Source: an uncultured Piscinibacter sp.
Lineage (GTDB): Bacteria; Pseudomonadota; Gammaproteobacteria; Burkholderiales; Burkholderiaceae_C
NCBI RefSeq assembly: GCF_937952055.1
Contig: NZ_CALFYO010000011.1
Location: 124,001 to 188,000 of the forward strand
Reading direction: 5' to 3'
DNA: 64,000 nucleotides
Shown piece after piece: positions 33,981 through 42,706 of this stretch; position 1 is the first letter of the stretch; every line of letters starts with the position of its first letter. Both the position numbers and the translations under genes were made by a program. A model generated the notes under the pieces. It ran no database searches. It was not told where the DNA came from and saw nothing but the letters and a program-made list of their open reading frames with translations.

Positions 33981-34367
33981 TCAGAGCTCGGTGTATTTCT
34001 TGCTCGTTCCCCGCGCAGCATCAACGGGATACTTCTCCGCGTTGGCTCGCAACTTGTCGACCACGGCAGCGTTCAGATCCACGCCCAGCACGTCTGCGGC
34101 TCTGACCACATAAAGAAGAACGTCGGCCAACTCCTCGCGCACTGCGCCGGCGGTCTGCGGGTCACGCGCAGCACTGCGCGATGCCTCTTCGCTCATCCAC
34201 TGGAAGACCTCGACCAGTTCCCCCACCTCGCCTGTCAGAGCCATGACCAGATTCTTGGGCGAGTGGAACTTCTCCCAATCGCGGTCGGAGGCAAACTGCC
34301 GCAGAACCTCGGACAGGGAGGAATAGTCAATCAGTCGATGAGGCTTGCTGTCGTCAGTGGCGTCCAA
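33981..34367 (-). CDS. MazG-like nucleotide pyrophosphohydrolase (dCTPase-like)
   Basis: A 128-residue protein of the single-domain MazG/DCTPP1 type: RQFASDRDWEKFHSPKNLVM, ALTGEVGELVEVFQWM (E-x-x-E metal site) and REELADVLLYVVRAADVLG (E-x-x-D). Enzymes of this type hydrolyse dCTP or modified dNTPs to monophosphates. It sits immediately upstream of the DUF2075 helicase and probably shares its transcript, suggesting nucleotide depletion or clean-up in the same system. Confidence 0.85.
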   Translation of the reverse strand: MDATDDSKPHRLIDYSSLSEVLRQFASDRDWEKFHSPKNLVMALTGEVGELVEVFQWMSEEASRSAARDPQTAGAVREELADVLLYVVRAADVLGVDLNAAVVDKLRANAEKYPVDAARGTSKKYTEL

Positions 34368-34406
34368 TTCCGTTCTCGCTTCCTGCTTCGGGATGGCACC
34401 CGCTCT

Positions 34407-34658
34407 TCAGTGTCGCTGCAACGCCGACAGGATGGGTCCAATGTCACCCGCCAAAGCCGCGTCTGCATCTTCGTGGATTCGCTGCGATGCGGTCCTGGCG
34501 TGCACACCCCGGAGAAGCATGGTCGCGGCGCGTACGGCCTCATCGGGCGGCAGCGACCTCGCCAGCTCGACGAGCGTCATCCGAAGGACGTCCAATCGAA
34601 GATTGATGACTTCAGCGTCACGGGCATTCATGGTCCGGCTTTCTGGGTTGGTTTGCAT
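34407..34658 (-). CDS. small helical hypothetical protein
   Basis: An 83-residue Ala/Leu/Arg-rich all-helical protein (core INLRLDVLRMTLVELARSLP, then EAVRAATMLLRGVHARTAS). A second in-frame ATG at 34631 is an equally good start. It lies upstream of the MazG-like/DUF2075 pair and downstream of an XRE regulator on the same strand, so it may be part of that unit. The family is not recognised. Confidence 0.55.
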   Translation of the reverse strand: MQTNPESRTMNARDAEVINLRLDVLRMTLVELARSLPPDEAVRAATMLLRGVHARTASQRIHEDADAALAGDIGPILSALQRH

Positions 34659-34774
34659 GGCTGTCATCGTCGTCCGGATCTGCACCTCTGTCGCCCACCG
34701 CCGGAGGGTACCCAACCTCCAGGGGCTATCCTCGTTCGCATTGGGGGTCACCAATCAGTGGGAGCCCAATTGCT

Positions 34775-35086
34775 TCAACTTCCCGCGCCTGTACCGGCCC
34801 TGTAGCTGGCAGGAAGGCCCTGCTCGGTGCGATCGACGAGAGACGCCGCACTGATGCCGAGCGCTCTGGCCACCTTGAGCGCAAGAGCTAGCGTCGGCAT
34901 GTGTTCTCCCCGTTCGATCTTCCCCATATGCGAACGCTCGATGCCGGCCTTGTGTGCCAACTCCTCCTGCGCGATCCCGACCGCCAGTCTGGCCTCCCGA
35001 ACTGCCGCGCCAAACGCCACCGCGACCACCGGATCACTGGTGGTCGCACCCTTCGGTCGCCCGGGCTTCATGGACCGCTCGCTCAT
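34775..35086 (-). CDS. XRE-family regulator
   Basis: A 103-residue protein. Residues 24-85 form a Cro/C1 helix-turn-helix: FGAAVREARLAVGIAQEELA, HKAGIERSHMGKIERGEHMP, LALALKVARALGISAASLV. A conserved basic N-terminus (MKPGRPKG) precedes it. It likely represses its own promoter and that of the downstream small gene/MazG/DUF2075 unit, or of the divergent zinc-ribbon/recombinase module starting at 35182. Target unproven. Confidence 0.85.
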   Translation of the reverse strand: MSERSMKPGRPKGATTSDPVVAVAFGAAVREARLAVGIAQEELAHKAGIERSHMGKIERGEHMPTLALALKVARALGISAASLVDRTEQGLPASYRAGTGAGS

Positions 35087-35181
35087 CAATCCGAGCGTGT
35101 CGTTGCCAGTTTGTATAAACCACGTTATCTTTAACTTCTCTTGTCTTCCGCTGGTGTTGCAGCCAGCGTCAGCTCGGCACC

Positions 35182-35622
35182 ATGTCAGCGCGGCGAAGAT
35201 GCGCAGCGTGCGGCAAGCTCTTCGGTATCCGGTCCCAGGTGCCGGACCAGAGCTACTGCGCCGACGCCGCCTGCCAGCGCGAGCGCAAGAAGCTCTGGCA
35301 GCGGGAGCGCCGAACCAGCGACCCTGACTATCGCGACAACCAAGCTCGCGCCCAGGAGGCCTGGCTCGCCCGGAACCCGGACTACTGGCGTGACTACCGC
35401 CGTCGCCATCCCGAGTACACGCAAGCCAACCGCGAGCGTCAACGCACCCGGGCACAAGAGCGACGCGGAACGGAACCTGCACAGCCGGACCCGAGCGAGG
35501 TGTCGCGGTTGCTGGCATCCGGGGTCTATCGCCTCACCGTGATCGCTGTCGACCGGGTTGCAAAGATGGACGCGTCTTTCCTCGTAGAACTGGTGCCGAT
35601 CAAGGGAGGCAGTGCGCCCTGA
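35182..35622 (+). CDS. zinc-ribbon-like small protein of a recombinase module
   Basis: A 146-residue protein. A Cys4-type ribbon at the N-terminus (CAACGKLF ... YCADAACQRERKK) is followed by a strongly basic region with DPDYRDNQARAQEAW and NPDYWRDYRRRHPEY repeats. In my recollection this family regularly precedes a serine recombinase and two ParB-like genes in proteobacterial mobile elements, exactly as here. It probably binds DNA or RNA; its role in the module is not known. Confidence 0.7.
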   Translation: MSARRRCAACGKLFGIRSQVPDQSYCADAACQRERKKLWQRERRTSDPDYRDNQARAQEAWLARNPDYWRDYRRRHPEYTQANRERQRTRAQERRGTEPAQPDPSEVSRLLASGVYRLTVIAVDRVAKMDASFLVELVPIKGGSAP

Positions 35623-35771
35623 GCCTGTTTGCAAAGAGAGGACACGCTCGGCGCCGCAGATTCACGCTGCTACCGTGGCCACCGGTCTGCGCCAACCCGA
35701 AGAGCTCCCAGACCGGAGTCGCAGGCGATCCGTGTCACCTGCAGTCGGCCCTACAGCAACGCGATATCGCC

Positions 35772-37334
35772 ATGCAAACAGATCCCGCCCCCGAGTCGCC
35801 GGATCCGCGGGCTCCAGTCCGCGCCGCCCAGTACGTCCGGATGTCGACTGAGCATCAGCAGTACTCGACCGAGAACCAAGGGGACAAGATCCGCGAGTAC
35901 GCCGTGCGGCGCAATCTCGAGATCGTCCGGACCTACGCGGACGAGGGCAAGAGCGGGCTGCGGATCGACGGCCGCGAGGCGCTGCAGCGCCTGATCAGGG
36001 ACGTGGAGTCCGGCAACGTCGACTTCCAAATCATCCTCGTTTACGACGTCAGCCGCTGGGGTCGATTCCAGGATGCCGACGAGTCTGCGTACTACGAGTA
36101 CATCTGCCGCCGCGCTGGCATCCAGGTGGCCTACTGCGCCGAACAGTTCGAGAACGACGGCTCGCCGGTTTCCACGATCGTCAAGGGAGTCAAGCGCGCG
36201 ATGGCTGGTGAATACAGCCGTGAACTTTCGGCCAAAGTCTTCGCCGGCCAGTGCCGGCTGATCGAGCTCGGTTTCCGACAAGGAGGGCCGGCGGGCTACG
36301 GTCTGAGGAGGGTGCTCATCGACCAGTCCGGCCAGATCAAGTCCGAACTGGCCAGAGGCGAGCAGAAGAGCCTTCAGACCGATCGGGTCGTGCTGGCGCC
36401 GGGGCCACAGGAAGAGATCGACCTCGTCAACGAGATGTTCCGCTGGTTCATCAACGATGGCCTCGTCGAGTCCCACATCGCGGGCCGGCTGAACGGCATG
36501 CGCATGAAGACGGATCTCGGCCGGGACTGGACCCGAGCGACGGTGCACCAGGTCCTGACCAATGAGAAGTACGTCGGTGCCAACGTGTACAACCGGATCT
36601 CGTTCAAGCTGAAGAAGCTCCGGGTCCACAACCCGCCCGAGATGTGGATTCGGCGGGATGGAGCGTTCGCCCCCATCGTCCCTGCCGATGTCTTCTACAC
36701 GGCCCAGGGAATCATCCGAGCTCGCGCCCGCCGCTACTCCGACGAGGAGTTGCTCGAGCGACTGCGCGGGCTGTTCAGGAACCGGGGCTACCTATCGGGC
36801 TTGGTGATCGATGAAGCGGAAGGCATGCCGTCGAGCACGGTCTACGCGCATCGATTCGGAAGCTTGGTCCGTGCCTATCAACTCGTGGGCTTCACGCCCG
36901 ACCGCGACTACCGCTTCCTCGAAATCAACCGGGCGCTTCGACGGATGCACCCGGAAGTCGTAGCGCAGACGGAGCGGAAGATCGCCGACCTCGGCGGTCA
37001 GGTCTCTCGAGACCCCGCCACCGAGATGCTCTGCGTGAACAGTGAATTCACGGCGTCTATCGTTCTGGCACGCTGCAAGAGCCTGGGCAACGGCAGCCGT
37101 CGCTGGAAGGTGCGCTTCGATACCAGCCTGCAGCCCGACATCACGGTTGCGGTGCGACTCGACGCGGCCAACCAGACGGCAGTCGACTACTACCTGCTGC
37201 CACGCTTGGACATGGGCGCTCCGCGACTCAGTCTCTTCGAGCACAACCCTGTCGAACTCGAAAGCTACCGATTCGAGACGCTCGACTATCTCTACGCGAT
37301 GGCCGAACGCACCCGGTTGAGGTGGGTGGCATGA
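35772..37334 (+). CDS. large serine recombinase
   Basis: A 520-residue protein. The N-terminal resolvase domain has AAQYVRMSTEHQQYSTENQ with the nucleophile Ser near residue 25, an Arg set in LVYDVSRWGRFQDADES, and GVKRAMAGEYSRELSAKV. The recombinase domain follows (GGPAGYGLRR, TVHQVLTNEKYVGANVYN). The zinc-ribbon/coiled-coil C-terminus is replaced by an unusual alpha/beta tail. It catalyses site-specific integration or excision. Its last codons overlap the next gene (ATGA at 37331), making a coupled recombinase-ParB-ParB operon. Confidence 0.88.
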   Translation: MQTDPAPESPDPRAPVRAAQYVRMSTEHQQYSTENQGDKIREYAVRRNLEIVRTYADEGKSGLRIDGREALQRLIRDVESGNVDFQIILVYDVSRWGRFQDADESAYYEYICRRAGIQVAYCAEQFENDGSPVSTIVKGVKRAMAGEYSRELSAKVFAGQCRLIELGFRQGGPAGYGLRRVLIDQSGQIKSELARGEQKSLQTDRVVLAPGPQEEIDLVNEMFRWFINDGLVESHIAGRLNGMRMKTDLGRDWTRATVHQVLTNEKYVGANVYNRISFKLKKLRVHNPPEMWIRRDGAFAPIVPADVFYTAQGIIRARARRYSDEELLERLRGLFRNRGYLSGLVIDEAEGMPSSTVYAHRFGSLVRAYQLVGFTPDRDYRFLEINRALRRMHPEVVAQTERKIADLGGQVSRDPATEMLCVNSEFTASIVLARCKSLGNGSRRWKVRFDTSLQPDITVAVRLDAANQTAVDYYLLPRLDMGAPRLSLFEHNPVELESYRFETLDYLYAMAERTRLRWVA

Positions 37335-38233
37335 ACCCCCTCACGGCTCCGGACAATGTACAGATGATCGACATTGCGGCCGTCGAAGTCTTGAACCCGC
37401 GGGAACGAAACGACAAAGTCTTCGACGAGATCGTCGTCAATATCAAGCGCGTCGGGCTCAAGAAGCCGATAACGGTCACGGCGCGCGGGGCCGCTGACGG
37501 CAGCACGCGCTACCTGCTGGTCTGCGGTGAAGGGCGCCTCAAGGCATTCACGGCACTCGGCGAGACGAAGATTCCAGCGCTCCTGATCGACGTCAGCGAC
37601 GAGGACGCGTTCATCATGAGTCTCGCCGAGAACATCGCGCGGCGCCAATGCCGACCGCTGGAGCTTCTGGCCGGCATCGAGCAACTTCGAGAGAAGGGCT
37701 ACAACACCAAGGCCATTGCCAACAAGACCGGGCTGACGCAGACCTATGTCCAGGGAATCCTCACGTTGCTGCAGCAGGGGGAGCAGCGCCTGATCGTCGC
37801 CGTCGAGCGCGGCGAGATTCCTCTCAATGCTGCCATCGCGATCGTCGGCGCGGGCGACGACGACAAGGCAATCCAGAATGCCTTGCAGGAGGCCTACGAA
37901 GCCGGGACGCTGCGAGGCAAGAACCTGCTCGATGCTCGCAAGGTGATCGAGCGGCGCAAGACTTTAGGGAAGTCGCTGAGTCATGGGACACCGCGCAAGC
38001 GTGAAGCGGTCACCAGTACCAGCCTCGTTCGGACCTACCAGAAGGAGGTCGAGCGCCAGAAGCTCATGGTCAAGAAGGCCGAGTTCGCACAGCACAAGTT
38101 GCTCTTCGTGGTCAGTGCCCTGAAGCAGTTGATGTCGGACGACCATTTCATGACCCTGCTGCGCGCAGAAGGCCTGGACTCCATGTCCAAGCAACTAGCG
38201 GAGCGCGTCGGACTGGCCCGCCACTCGGCATGA
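37331..38233 (+). CDS. ParB-like partition/regulatory protein
   Basis: A 300-residue protein. The ParB N-terminal (CTP-binding/nuclease-like) domain shows VQMIDIAAVEVLNPRERNDK, LVCGEGRLKAFTALGETKIP and MSLAENIARRQCRPLELLAG. A helix-turn-helix follows (YNTKAIANKTGLTQTYVQGI). The ATG at 37331 lies within the recombinase stop. Together with the next gene it resembles the paired ParB/RepB proteins of integrative elements; it likely binds element DNA and directs recombinase or maintenance. Confidence 0.82.
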   Translation: MNPLTAPDNVQMIDIAAVEVLNPRERNDKVFDEIVVNIKRVGLKKPITVTARGAADGSTRYLLVCGEGRLKAFTALGETKIPALLIDVSDEDAFIMSLAENIARRQCRPLELLAGIEQLREKGYNTKAIANKTGLTQTYVQGILTLLQQGEQRLIVAVERGEIPLNAAIAIVGAGDDDKAIQNALQEAYEAGTLRGKNLLDARKVIERRKTLGKSLSHGTPRKREAVTSTSLVRTYQKEVERQKLMVKKAEFAQHKLLFVVSALKQLMSDDHFMTLLRAEGLDSMSKQLAERVGLARHSA

Positions 38234-39111
38234 GCAAGGTCACCCTGGGCTTCGTGCCAGAGCCGAGGCTGGTCCCGATCGAGAAGGTGCTGCCGTCGCG
38301 ACGAGTGCCGGCCGGTCTGGCGTCGTCCCGCAAGTACAAGCAGATCCACTCGTCCATAGCCGAAGTCGGACTCATCGAGCCGCTGACCGTATCTCCTATC
38401 CCCGGGTCGAACGGGACGTACACGCTGCTGGACGGCCACATGCGGTTGCTCGCGATGCAGGAACTCGGGGTCGCCGAAGCGCCCTGCCTCGAAGCACTGG
38501 ATGACGAGTCCTACACCTACAACAACCGGCTCAACCGTCTCAGTTCGATCCAGGAGCACTACATGATTCGCCGCGCCCTCGAACGCGGCGTCTCGCCCGA
38601 CCGTCTGGCCCGGGCGCTGAACATCGACGTCAGCCACATCCGCAAGAAGATGAACCTGATGGAGGGCATCTGCCCGGAGGTTGGAGGCCTGGTGGAGGAC
38701 AGGCAGTTCTCGCCGGAGCTGTTCCGGATCGTTCGAAAGATGAAACCAACCCGCCAGGTCGAGTGCGTCGAGCTGATGATCTCCGCCAACAACCTTACGG
38801 TCGCCTACGCCGAGGCACTGCTCGCTGCCACACCAGCGGAGATGCTGGTGGATGGCAAGAAGCCTCGCAAGCTCTCTGGTGTGACCAAGGAGCAGATGGC
38901 TCGCATGGAACGGGAGATGAGCAATCTGCAGGGACAGTACCGGCTGGTCGAACAAAGCTACGGTCAGGACGTGCTCACGCTGGTCCTTGTCCGGGGATAC
39001 CTCGTCAAGCTGCTTGCCAATGCGGAAGTAGCCAAATTCCTGCGGTCCAAGGCGCCCGAGATCCTCGAACAGTTCGAGACCGTCGCCGAGACGACCTCGC
39101 TAGAGGGATGA
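38230..39111 (+). CDS. ParB/RepB-like protein with RepB C-terminal domain
   Basis: A 293-residue protein. The N-terminal ParB domain has IEKVLPSRRVPAG, LLDGHMRLLAMQELG and an altered box (YNNRLNRLSSIQEHYMIRRA). A helix-turn-helix follows (LARALNIDVSHIRKKMNLM). The C-terminal part resembles the RepB plasmid-partition domain (ECVELMISANNLTVAYAEAL). It overlaps the previous gene by 4 bases (38230-38233). Third gene of the recombinase module. Confidence 0.82.
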   Translation: MSKVTLGFVPEPRLVPIEKVLPSRRVPAGLASSRKYKQIHSSIAEVGLIEPLTVSPIPGSNGTYTLLDGHMRLLAMQELGVAEAPCLEALDDESYTYNNRLNRLSSIQEHYMIRRALERGVSPDRLARALNIDVSHIRKKMNLMEGICPEVGGLVEDRQFSPELFRIVRKMKPTRQVECVELMISANNLTVAYAEALLAATPAEMLVDGKKPRKLSGVTKEQMARMEREMSNLQGQYRLVEQSYGQDVLTLVLVRGYLVKLLANAEVAKFLRSKAPEILEQFETVAETTSLEG

Positions 39112-39128
39112 CTCCTAACCTGCACTCC

Positions 39129-40097
39129 TCATGGGCGAAGCCGCAGTTCGTGGTCGAACTCGCCGCGACGAACCTCGACAATGTCGGACATTGACGCGAG
39201 CAATTCGCTGAAGGTCGTGAACCCGTAGTTCGATTCGTGGAACGTCGGCTCTATCCGCTGCAGGTACGGGCGCAAGCCAGCCTTGTTGACCCATGCCTCC
39301 CCTTTGGACTGGGCAAGTCGGCTGAGCGCCTTGCGGACCAGATCCCGGGCCTCCTTCAGCTTCTCGCTGTCGTCTGCAACAAGTTCTGAGAAGACTGCCG
39401 CCGCGTCATCCAGTGGCACCGTGTCCCTGACGATTTGGGGCGGAACGTCTGCTGTCACAGGCAGAAGCTCTGACGTCGAAGCTGGGGCGACCAAGAGGTC
39501 TGGAACCGTTAGCGGTACTTGGGCAAGTCCAGCCGCTTCAGCCGCGGTCTGCTCGGGTGGCTCGGATTTCGCGGCATCACCAGGAACGGCGATCAAGGCC
39601 TCGTAGAACTTGAACTCGTGGCAACTCCGCGCCCAATGCTGATTGGTGGTTCGCTTGCCGCCGATCCCGACCAACCTTCTGCCAGCAGCCTTCACTTTGT
39701 ACGACAGAGGCATGTAGTCACTGTCGCCACCCACGACGATGATCGTCCCGATGTGCGGAAAGCGAGTCATGTCCTCGAGGACATCGAGGCAGAGCTTGAT
39801 GTCGGCTCCGTTCTTGGCGCTCGCTCCAGGCGGAAAGACCTGGATCAGCTCGACAGCGGACTGAAGGAGCGCTTGCTTGTATCGATTGAAGGAGAGCCAG
39901 TTGGCAAAGGCCCGATTGATCGCAAGCGGACCCAGCGAGAGTGCGAACTCCACCAGCGCCTCGACGTCCACCAGCGCATCCTGCGGCCGGAATCTGCTCG
40001 CCTGATACGTCCCCTGGCCATGGAGCCCGTCAACGAGGCTTGCATGCAGGTTTTCAAAATCCCAGTAGATCGCGACTGAATCGGTGCCAAGTGCCAT
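39129..40097 (-). CDS. NYN-domain (LabA-like) protein with LOTUS-like C-terminus
   Basis: A 322-residue protein. The NYN/PIN-like domain (1-165) carries the acidic active-site motifs: VAIYWDFENLHASL, ADIKLCLDVLEDM and IIVVGGDSDYMPLSYKV. A low-complexity Ala/Pro/Val linker precedes a C-terminal OST-HTH/LOTUS-like domain (VRKALSRLAQSKGEAWVN, YGFTTFSELLASM). Such proteins are predicted RNases. GGGAGGGAGGAACG stands directly before ATG 40097. It is divergent from the GIY-YIG gene. A role in RNA-directed defence is inferred. Confidence 0.85.
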   Translation of the reverse strand: MALGTDSVAIYWDFENLHASLVDGLHGQGTYQASRFRPQDALVDVEALVEFALSLGPLAINRAFANWLSFNRYKQALLQSAVELIQVFPPGASAKNGADIKLCLDVLEDMTRFPHIGTIIVVGGDSDYMPLSYKVKAAGRRLVGIGGKRTTNQHWARSCHEFKFYEALIAVPGDAAKSEPPEQTAAEAAGLAQVPLTVPDLLVAPASTSELLPVTADVPPQIVRDTVPLDDAAAVFSELVADDSEKLKEARDLVRKALSRLAQSKGEAWVNKAGLRPYLQRIEPTFHESNYGFTTFSELLASMSDIVEVRRGEFDHELRLRP

Positions 40098-40208
40098 CGT
40101 TCCTCCCTCCCGCATGTGGGACATTCTCATACACGCCGAACCCGCCGAAGTCAGGGACCATGAGAGAGCCGGGCACTACGTTTGACCTGATCGCCGCCTG
40201 CCCGATAC

Positions 40209-40829
40209 TTGAATCGGCAACATTCGCAGAACTCGCTGTTGCGGAGCCGACTCGTGCCTTTAGTCTTCCCGAATCGTGTCTGGTCCCGAGCCGAAGTGCT
40301 CTCTTCCCCGTCGCCCGTGCCTCGCGCTCCGGGCATCTACGCCTGGTACTTCCGCAACCTCCCAAAGCTGGTGCCGACCGATGGGTGCATCCGCCTCGGG
40401 GATCTGGCGCTGCTCTACATCGGCATTGCCCCGAAGGCGCCGCCCCAGAACGGACGCAGACCCAGCAGTCAGAAACTCTGGCACAGGATCCGCTATCACT
40501 ATCGCGGCAATGCCGAGGGCTCCACGCTGAGGCTGACACTTGGATGCCTGCTCGCCAAAGAGCTTGGACTCGAACTGCGCCGCGTCGGCAGTGGCCGGCG
40601 AATGACTTTCGGGCACGGTGAGGCCCGGCTGTCTGAGTGGATGTCCGAGAATGCCTTCGTAACCTGGGCGGAAGACACTGCGCCCTGGATCACGGAGGCA
40701 GGTGCGATTGCGGACATGCCCCTGCCGTTGAATCTCGACATGAACAGACTCCACCCGTTCCATGCCACGCTGACCGATGTCAGACGCTTGGCGCGGGAGC
40801 GGGCGAGAAGTCTTCCGGTCCTGAACTAG
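40209..40829 (+). CDS. GIY-YIG nuclease-like protein
   Basis: About 190-206 residues. Near residue 42 is PGIYAWYF and near 70 LLYIGIAP, the GIY and YIG halves of the fold. An Arg-rich helix (SQKLWHRIRYHYRGNA) supplies the conserved Arg, and a late Asn (FHATLTDVRR region) is less clear. The frame opens at TTG 40209, but GTG 40254 is a plausible start. Divergent from the NYN gene, upstream of and co-directional with the methyltransferase-HNH gene; together they suggest a nuclease-rich module. Confidence 0.72.
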   Translation: MNRQHSQNSLLRSRLVPLVFPNRVWSRAEVLSSPSPVPRAPGIYAWYFRNLPKLVPTDGCIRLGDLALLYIGIAPKAPPQNGRRPSSQKLWHRIRYHYRGNAEGSTLRLTLGCLLAKELGLELRRVGSGRRMTFGHGEARLSEWMSENAFVTWAEDTAPWITEAGAIADMPLPLNLDMNRLHPFHATLTDVRRLARERARSLPVLN

Positions 40830-40944
40830 AGCAGCCACGTAAGAGTGCCAAGGTCGGTGCCTATCAACTGTATGAAGTGACCATGCGCCCTACCAAGAAC
40901 GTGTGCCCTGTGCCCGCCACTGGGGCCCATCTGTAGCTCACGGC

Positions 40945-42663
40945 GTGGACGAGGCTACCGCCCGCTACTACGCCGAGAACGCCGCGGACGTTGCGGCGCG
41001 GTATGAGGCCGTTCTCAGCCCGGTCGCGCGGTACTTTCCGGTGGCATTTGCCTCGGGCGGCCGCGTGCTCGACGTCGGTGCCGGCTCGGGCCGCGACCTG
41101 GCAGCACTGCTCGAGAGCGGCTATGACGCCTACGGCGTCGAGCCGTCCGAGGGCTTGAGGTCCTTGGCGTATGCCCGTCACCCGGCGCTTCGAGAGCGAA
41201 TCTCGGCCGGCGCGCTGCCAGCGATTGGCGAGCCGTTCGCGGGCGCCTTCGATGGCATTCTGTGCTGCGCCGTGCTCATGCACGTGCCCGAATCGGACCT
41301 CTTCGACACCGCCTTCGCGCTGCGCCGCCTCCTCAAACATCATGGAAGACTGCTGATCTCCCTCCCGCTGACGCGCACCGATGTCCATTCCAACGAGCGC
41401 GACGCGGCCGGAAGGTTGTTCAAACAGTACACGGCCGAGTACCTACAACTGCTGTTCGAGCGCATCGGCTTTCAACTGATCGGTCGGTGGGACGGCGAAG
41501 ACGCGCTCGGCCGCAGTGGTACCTCTTGGTACACGCTGCTCTTCGAACTGCGTTTGGGCGGCGCGCTGCGTGCCGTCGATCAGATCGAAGGCATCCTCAA
41601 CCGGGACCGCAAGGTGGCGACCTACAAGCTCGCACTTTTTCGTGCCCTGGCGGAAATCGCGATGCAGGAGCCACGGGCCGCGCGGTGGCATCCAGACGGA
41701 CAAGTCGGTGTGCCCATTGACCGCATAGCTGAGCGATGGCTGTTCTACTTCTGGCCGATCTTCGCGAGCGATACAACCATCCCGCAGTCGCAATCCGAAG
41801 GTGCGGGTGAGCGGAACCCCGTCGCCTTTCGCGCGCCGATGCGGAGTCTGATGGGGGAGTTCGCTGGCCAGGGCGCAAACGGTGGGCTCTCCGCGTGGCA
41901 AGCAGCCTGGGCGTCAGGCCAACTGGCCCCTGAGACTCGCCAACGATTGCGTTTGGTCCTGCGTAGCATCACGGACACCATTCGGAACGGCCCCGTGACT
42001 CATTCGGGTGGTGCCCTCGAATCTGGCCGCGTCTTCGACTACGCACGAAGCACTGGTGAGGTGCTGATGTCGTCTGACATCTGGCGCGAGCTCAGCCTGC
42101 TTGGCCACTGGATCGTCGATGCAGTCATCGTTCGCTGGGCGGCGCTGACGGAGCGCTTCTCGCAGCGCCAGGGAGTCCGCTCCGGTGACGTCCTGCCGCT
42201 ACTGCTGGCTCGCCCGACACCGGAACGCGCGACCGGCATTGCTCGGCAGATCTATGTCGCAAGAGGCGTGGACCGCTGTGCCTGGTCGGACAAGCGACTC
42301 AGCACGGGTTTCGCGGTCGACCATGTGATCCCCTTTGCGCTGTGGGGGAGCAACGACCTCTGGAATCTGCTGCCCGTGGACGAGCGCGTCAATGGTCAGA
42401 AGTCGGACAAGCTGCCGTCGGCTGCACTACTGTCTGAGCGGCGAAAGGTCGTGATCGAATGCTGGACACTGCTTCGCGATGCAGTGCCAGAGGCTTTCGA
42501 CCGTCAGGCTCTCCACCTGTTGGGACGTTCCATCGGGGGGCCCATAAAGTGGGAAGACGATCTCTTCACCCGACTGCGGGAGGCTGTCGAATTGACTGCC
42601 CTTCAGCGCGGCGTCGAACGCTGGGCCCCAAAGGGCGTTCCATCAGCCAGGACGCCTGTGTAG
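40945..42663 (+). CDS. SAM-methyltransferase - HNH endonuclease fusion
   Basis: A 572-residue protein (GTG start; GTG 40903 is an alternative). Residues 5-160 are a class I methyltransferase: motif I RVLDVGAGSGRDLAALLESG, then YGVEPSEGL and GILCCAVLMHVPESDLFDTA. It has no NPPY/DPPY motif, so it is not a usual DNA methyltransferase. Residues 440-530 are an HNH nuclease: DRCAWSDKRLSTGFAVDHVI (catalytic Asp-His near 458), LWNLLPVDERVNGQKSDKLP. The middle has no known domain. The two activities in one chain suggest self-modification, tRNA or small-molecule methylation tied to DNA cleavage; this is inference. Confidence 0.8.
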   Translation: MDEATARYYAENAADVAARYEAVLSPVARYFPVAFASGGRVLDVGAGSGRDLAALLESGYDAYGVEPSEGLRSLAYARHPALRERISAGALPAIGEPFAGAFDGILCCAVLMHVPESDLFDTAFALRRLLKHHGRLLISLPLTRTDVHSNERDAAGRLFKQYTAEYLQLLFERIGFQLIGRWDGEDALGRSGTSWYTLLFELRLGGALRAVDQIEGILNRDRKVATYKLALFRALAEIAMQEPRAARWHPDGQVGVPIDRIAERWLFYFWPIFASDTTIPQSQSEGAGERNPVAFRAPMRSLMGEFAGQGANGGLSAWQAAWASGQLAPETRQRLRLVLRSITDTIRNGPVTHSGGALESGRVFDYARSTGEVLMSSDIWRELSLLGHWIVDAVIVRWAALTERFSQRQGVRSGDVLPLLLARPTPERATGIARQIYVARGVDRCAWSDKRLSTGFAVDHVIPFALWGSNDLWNLLPVDERVNGQKSDKLPSAALLSERRKVVIECWTLLRDAVPEAFDRQALHLLGRSIGGPIKWEDDLFTRLREAVELTALQRGVERWAPKGVPSARTPV

Positions 42664-42706
42664 TCTTCACCGGCGGAAGACTTAGCCCCTCAAGCGAACT
42701 CGACAC

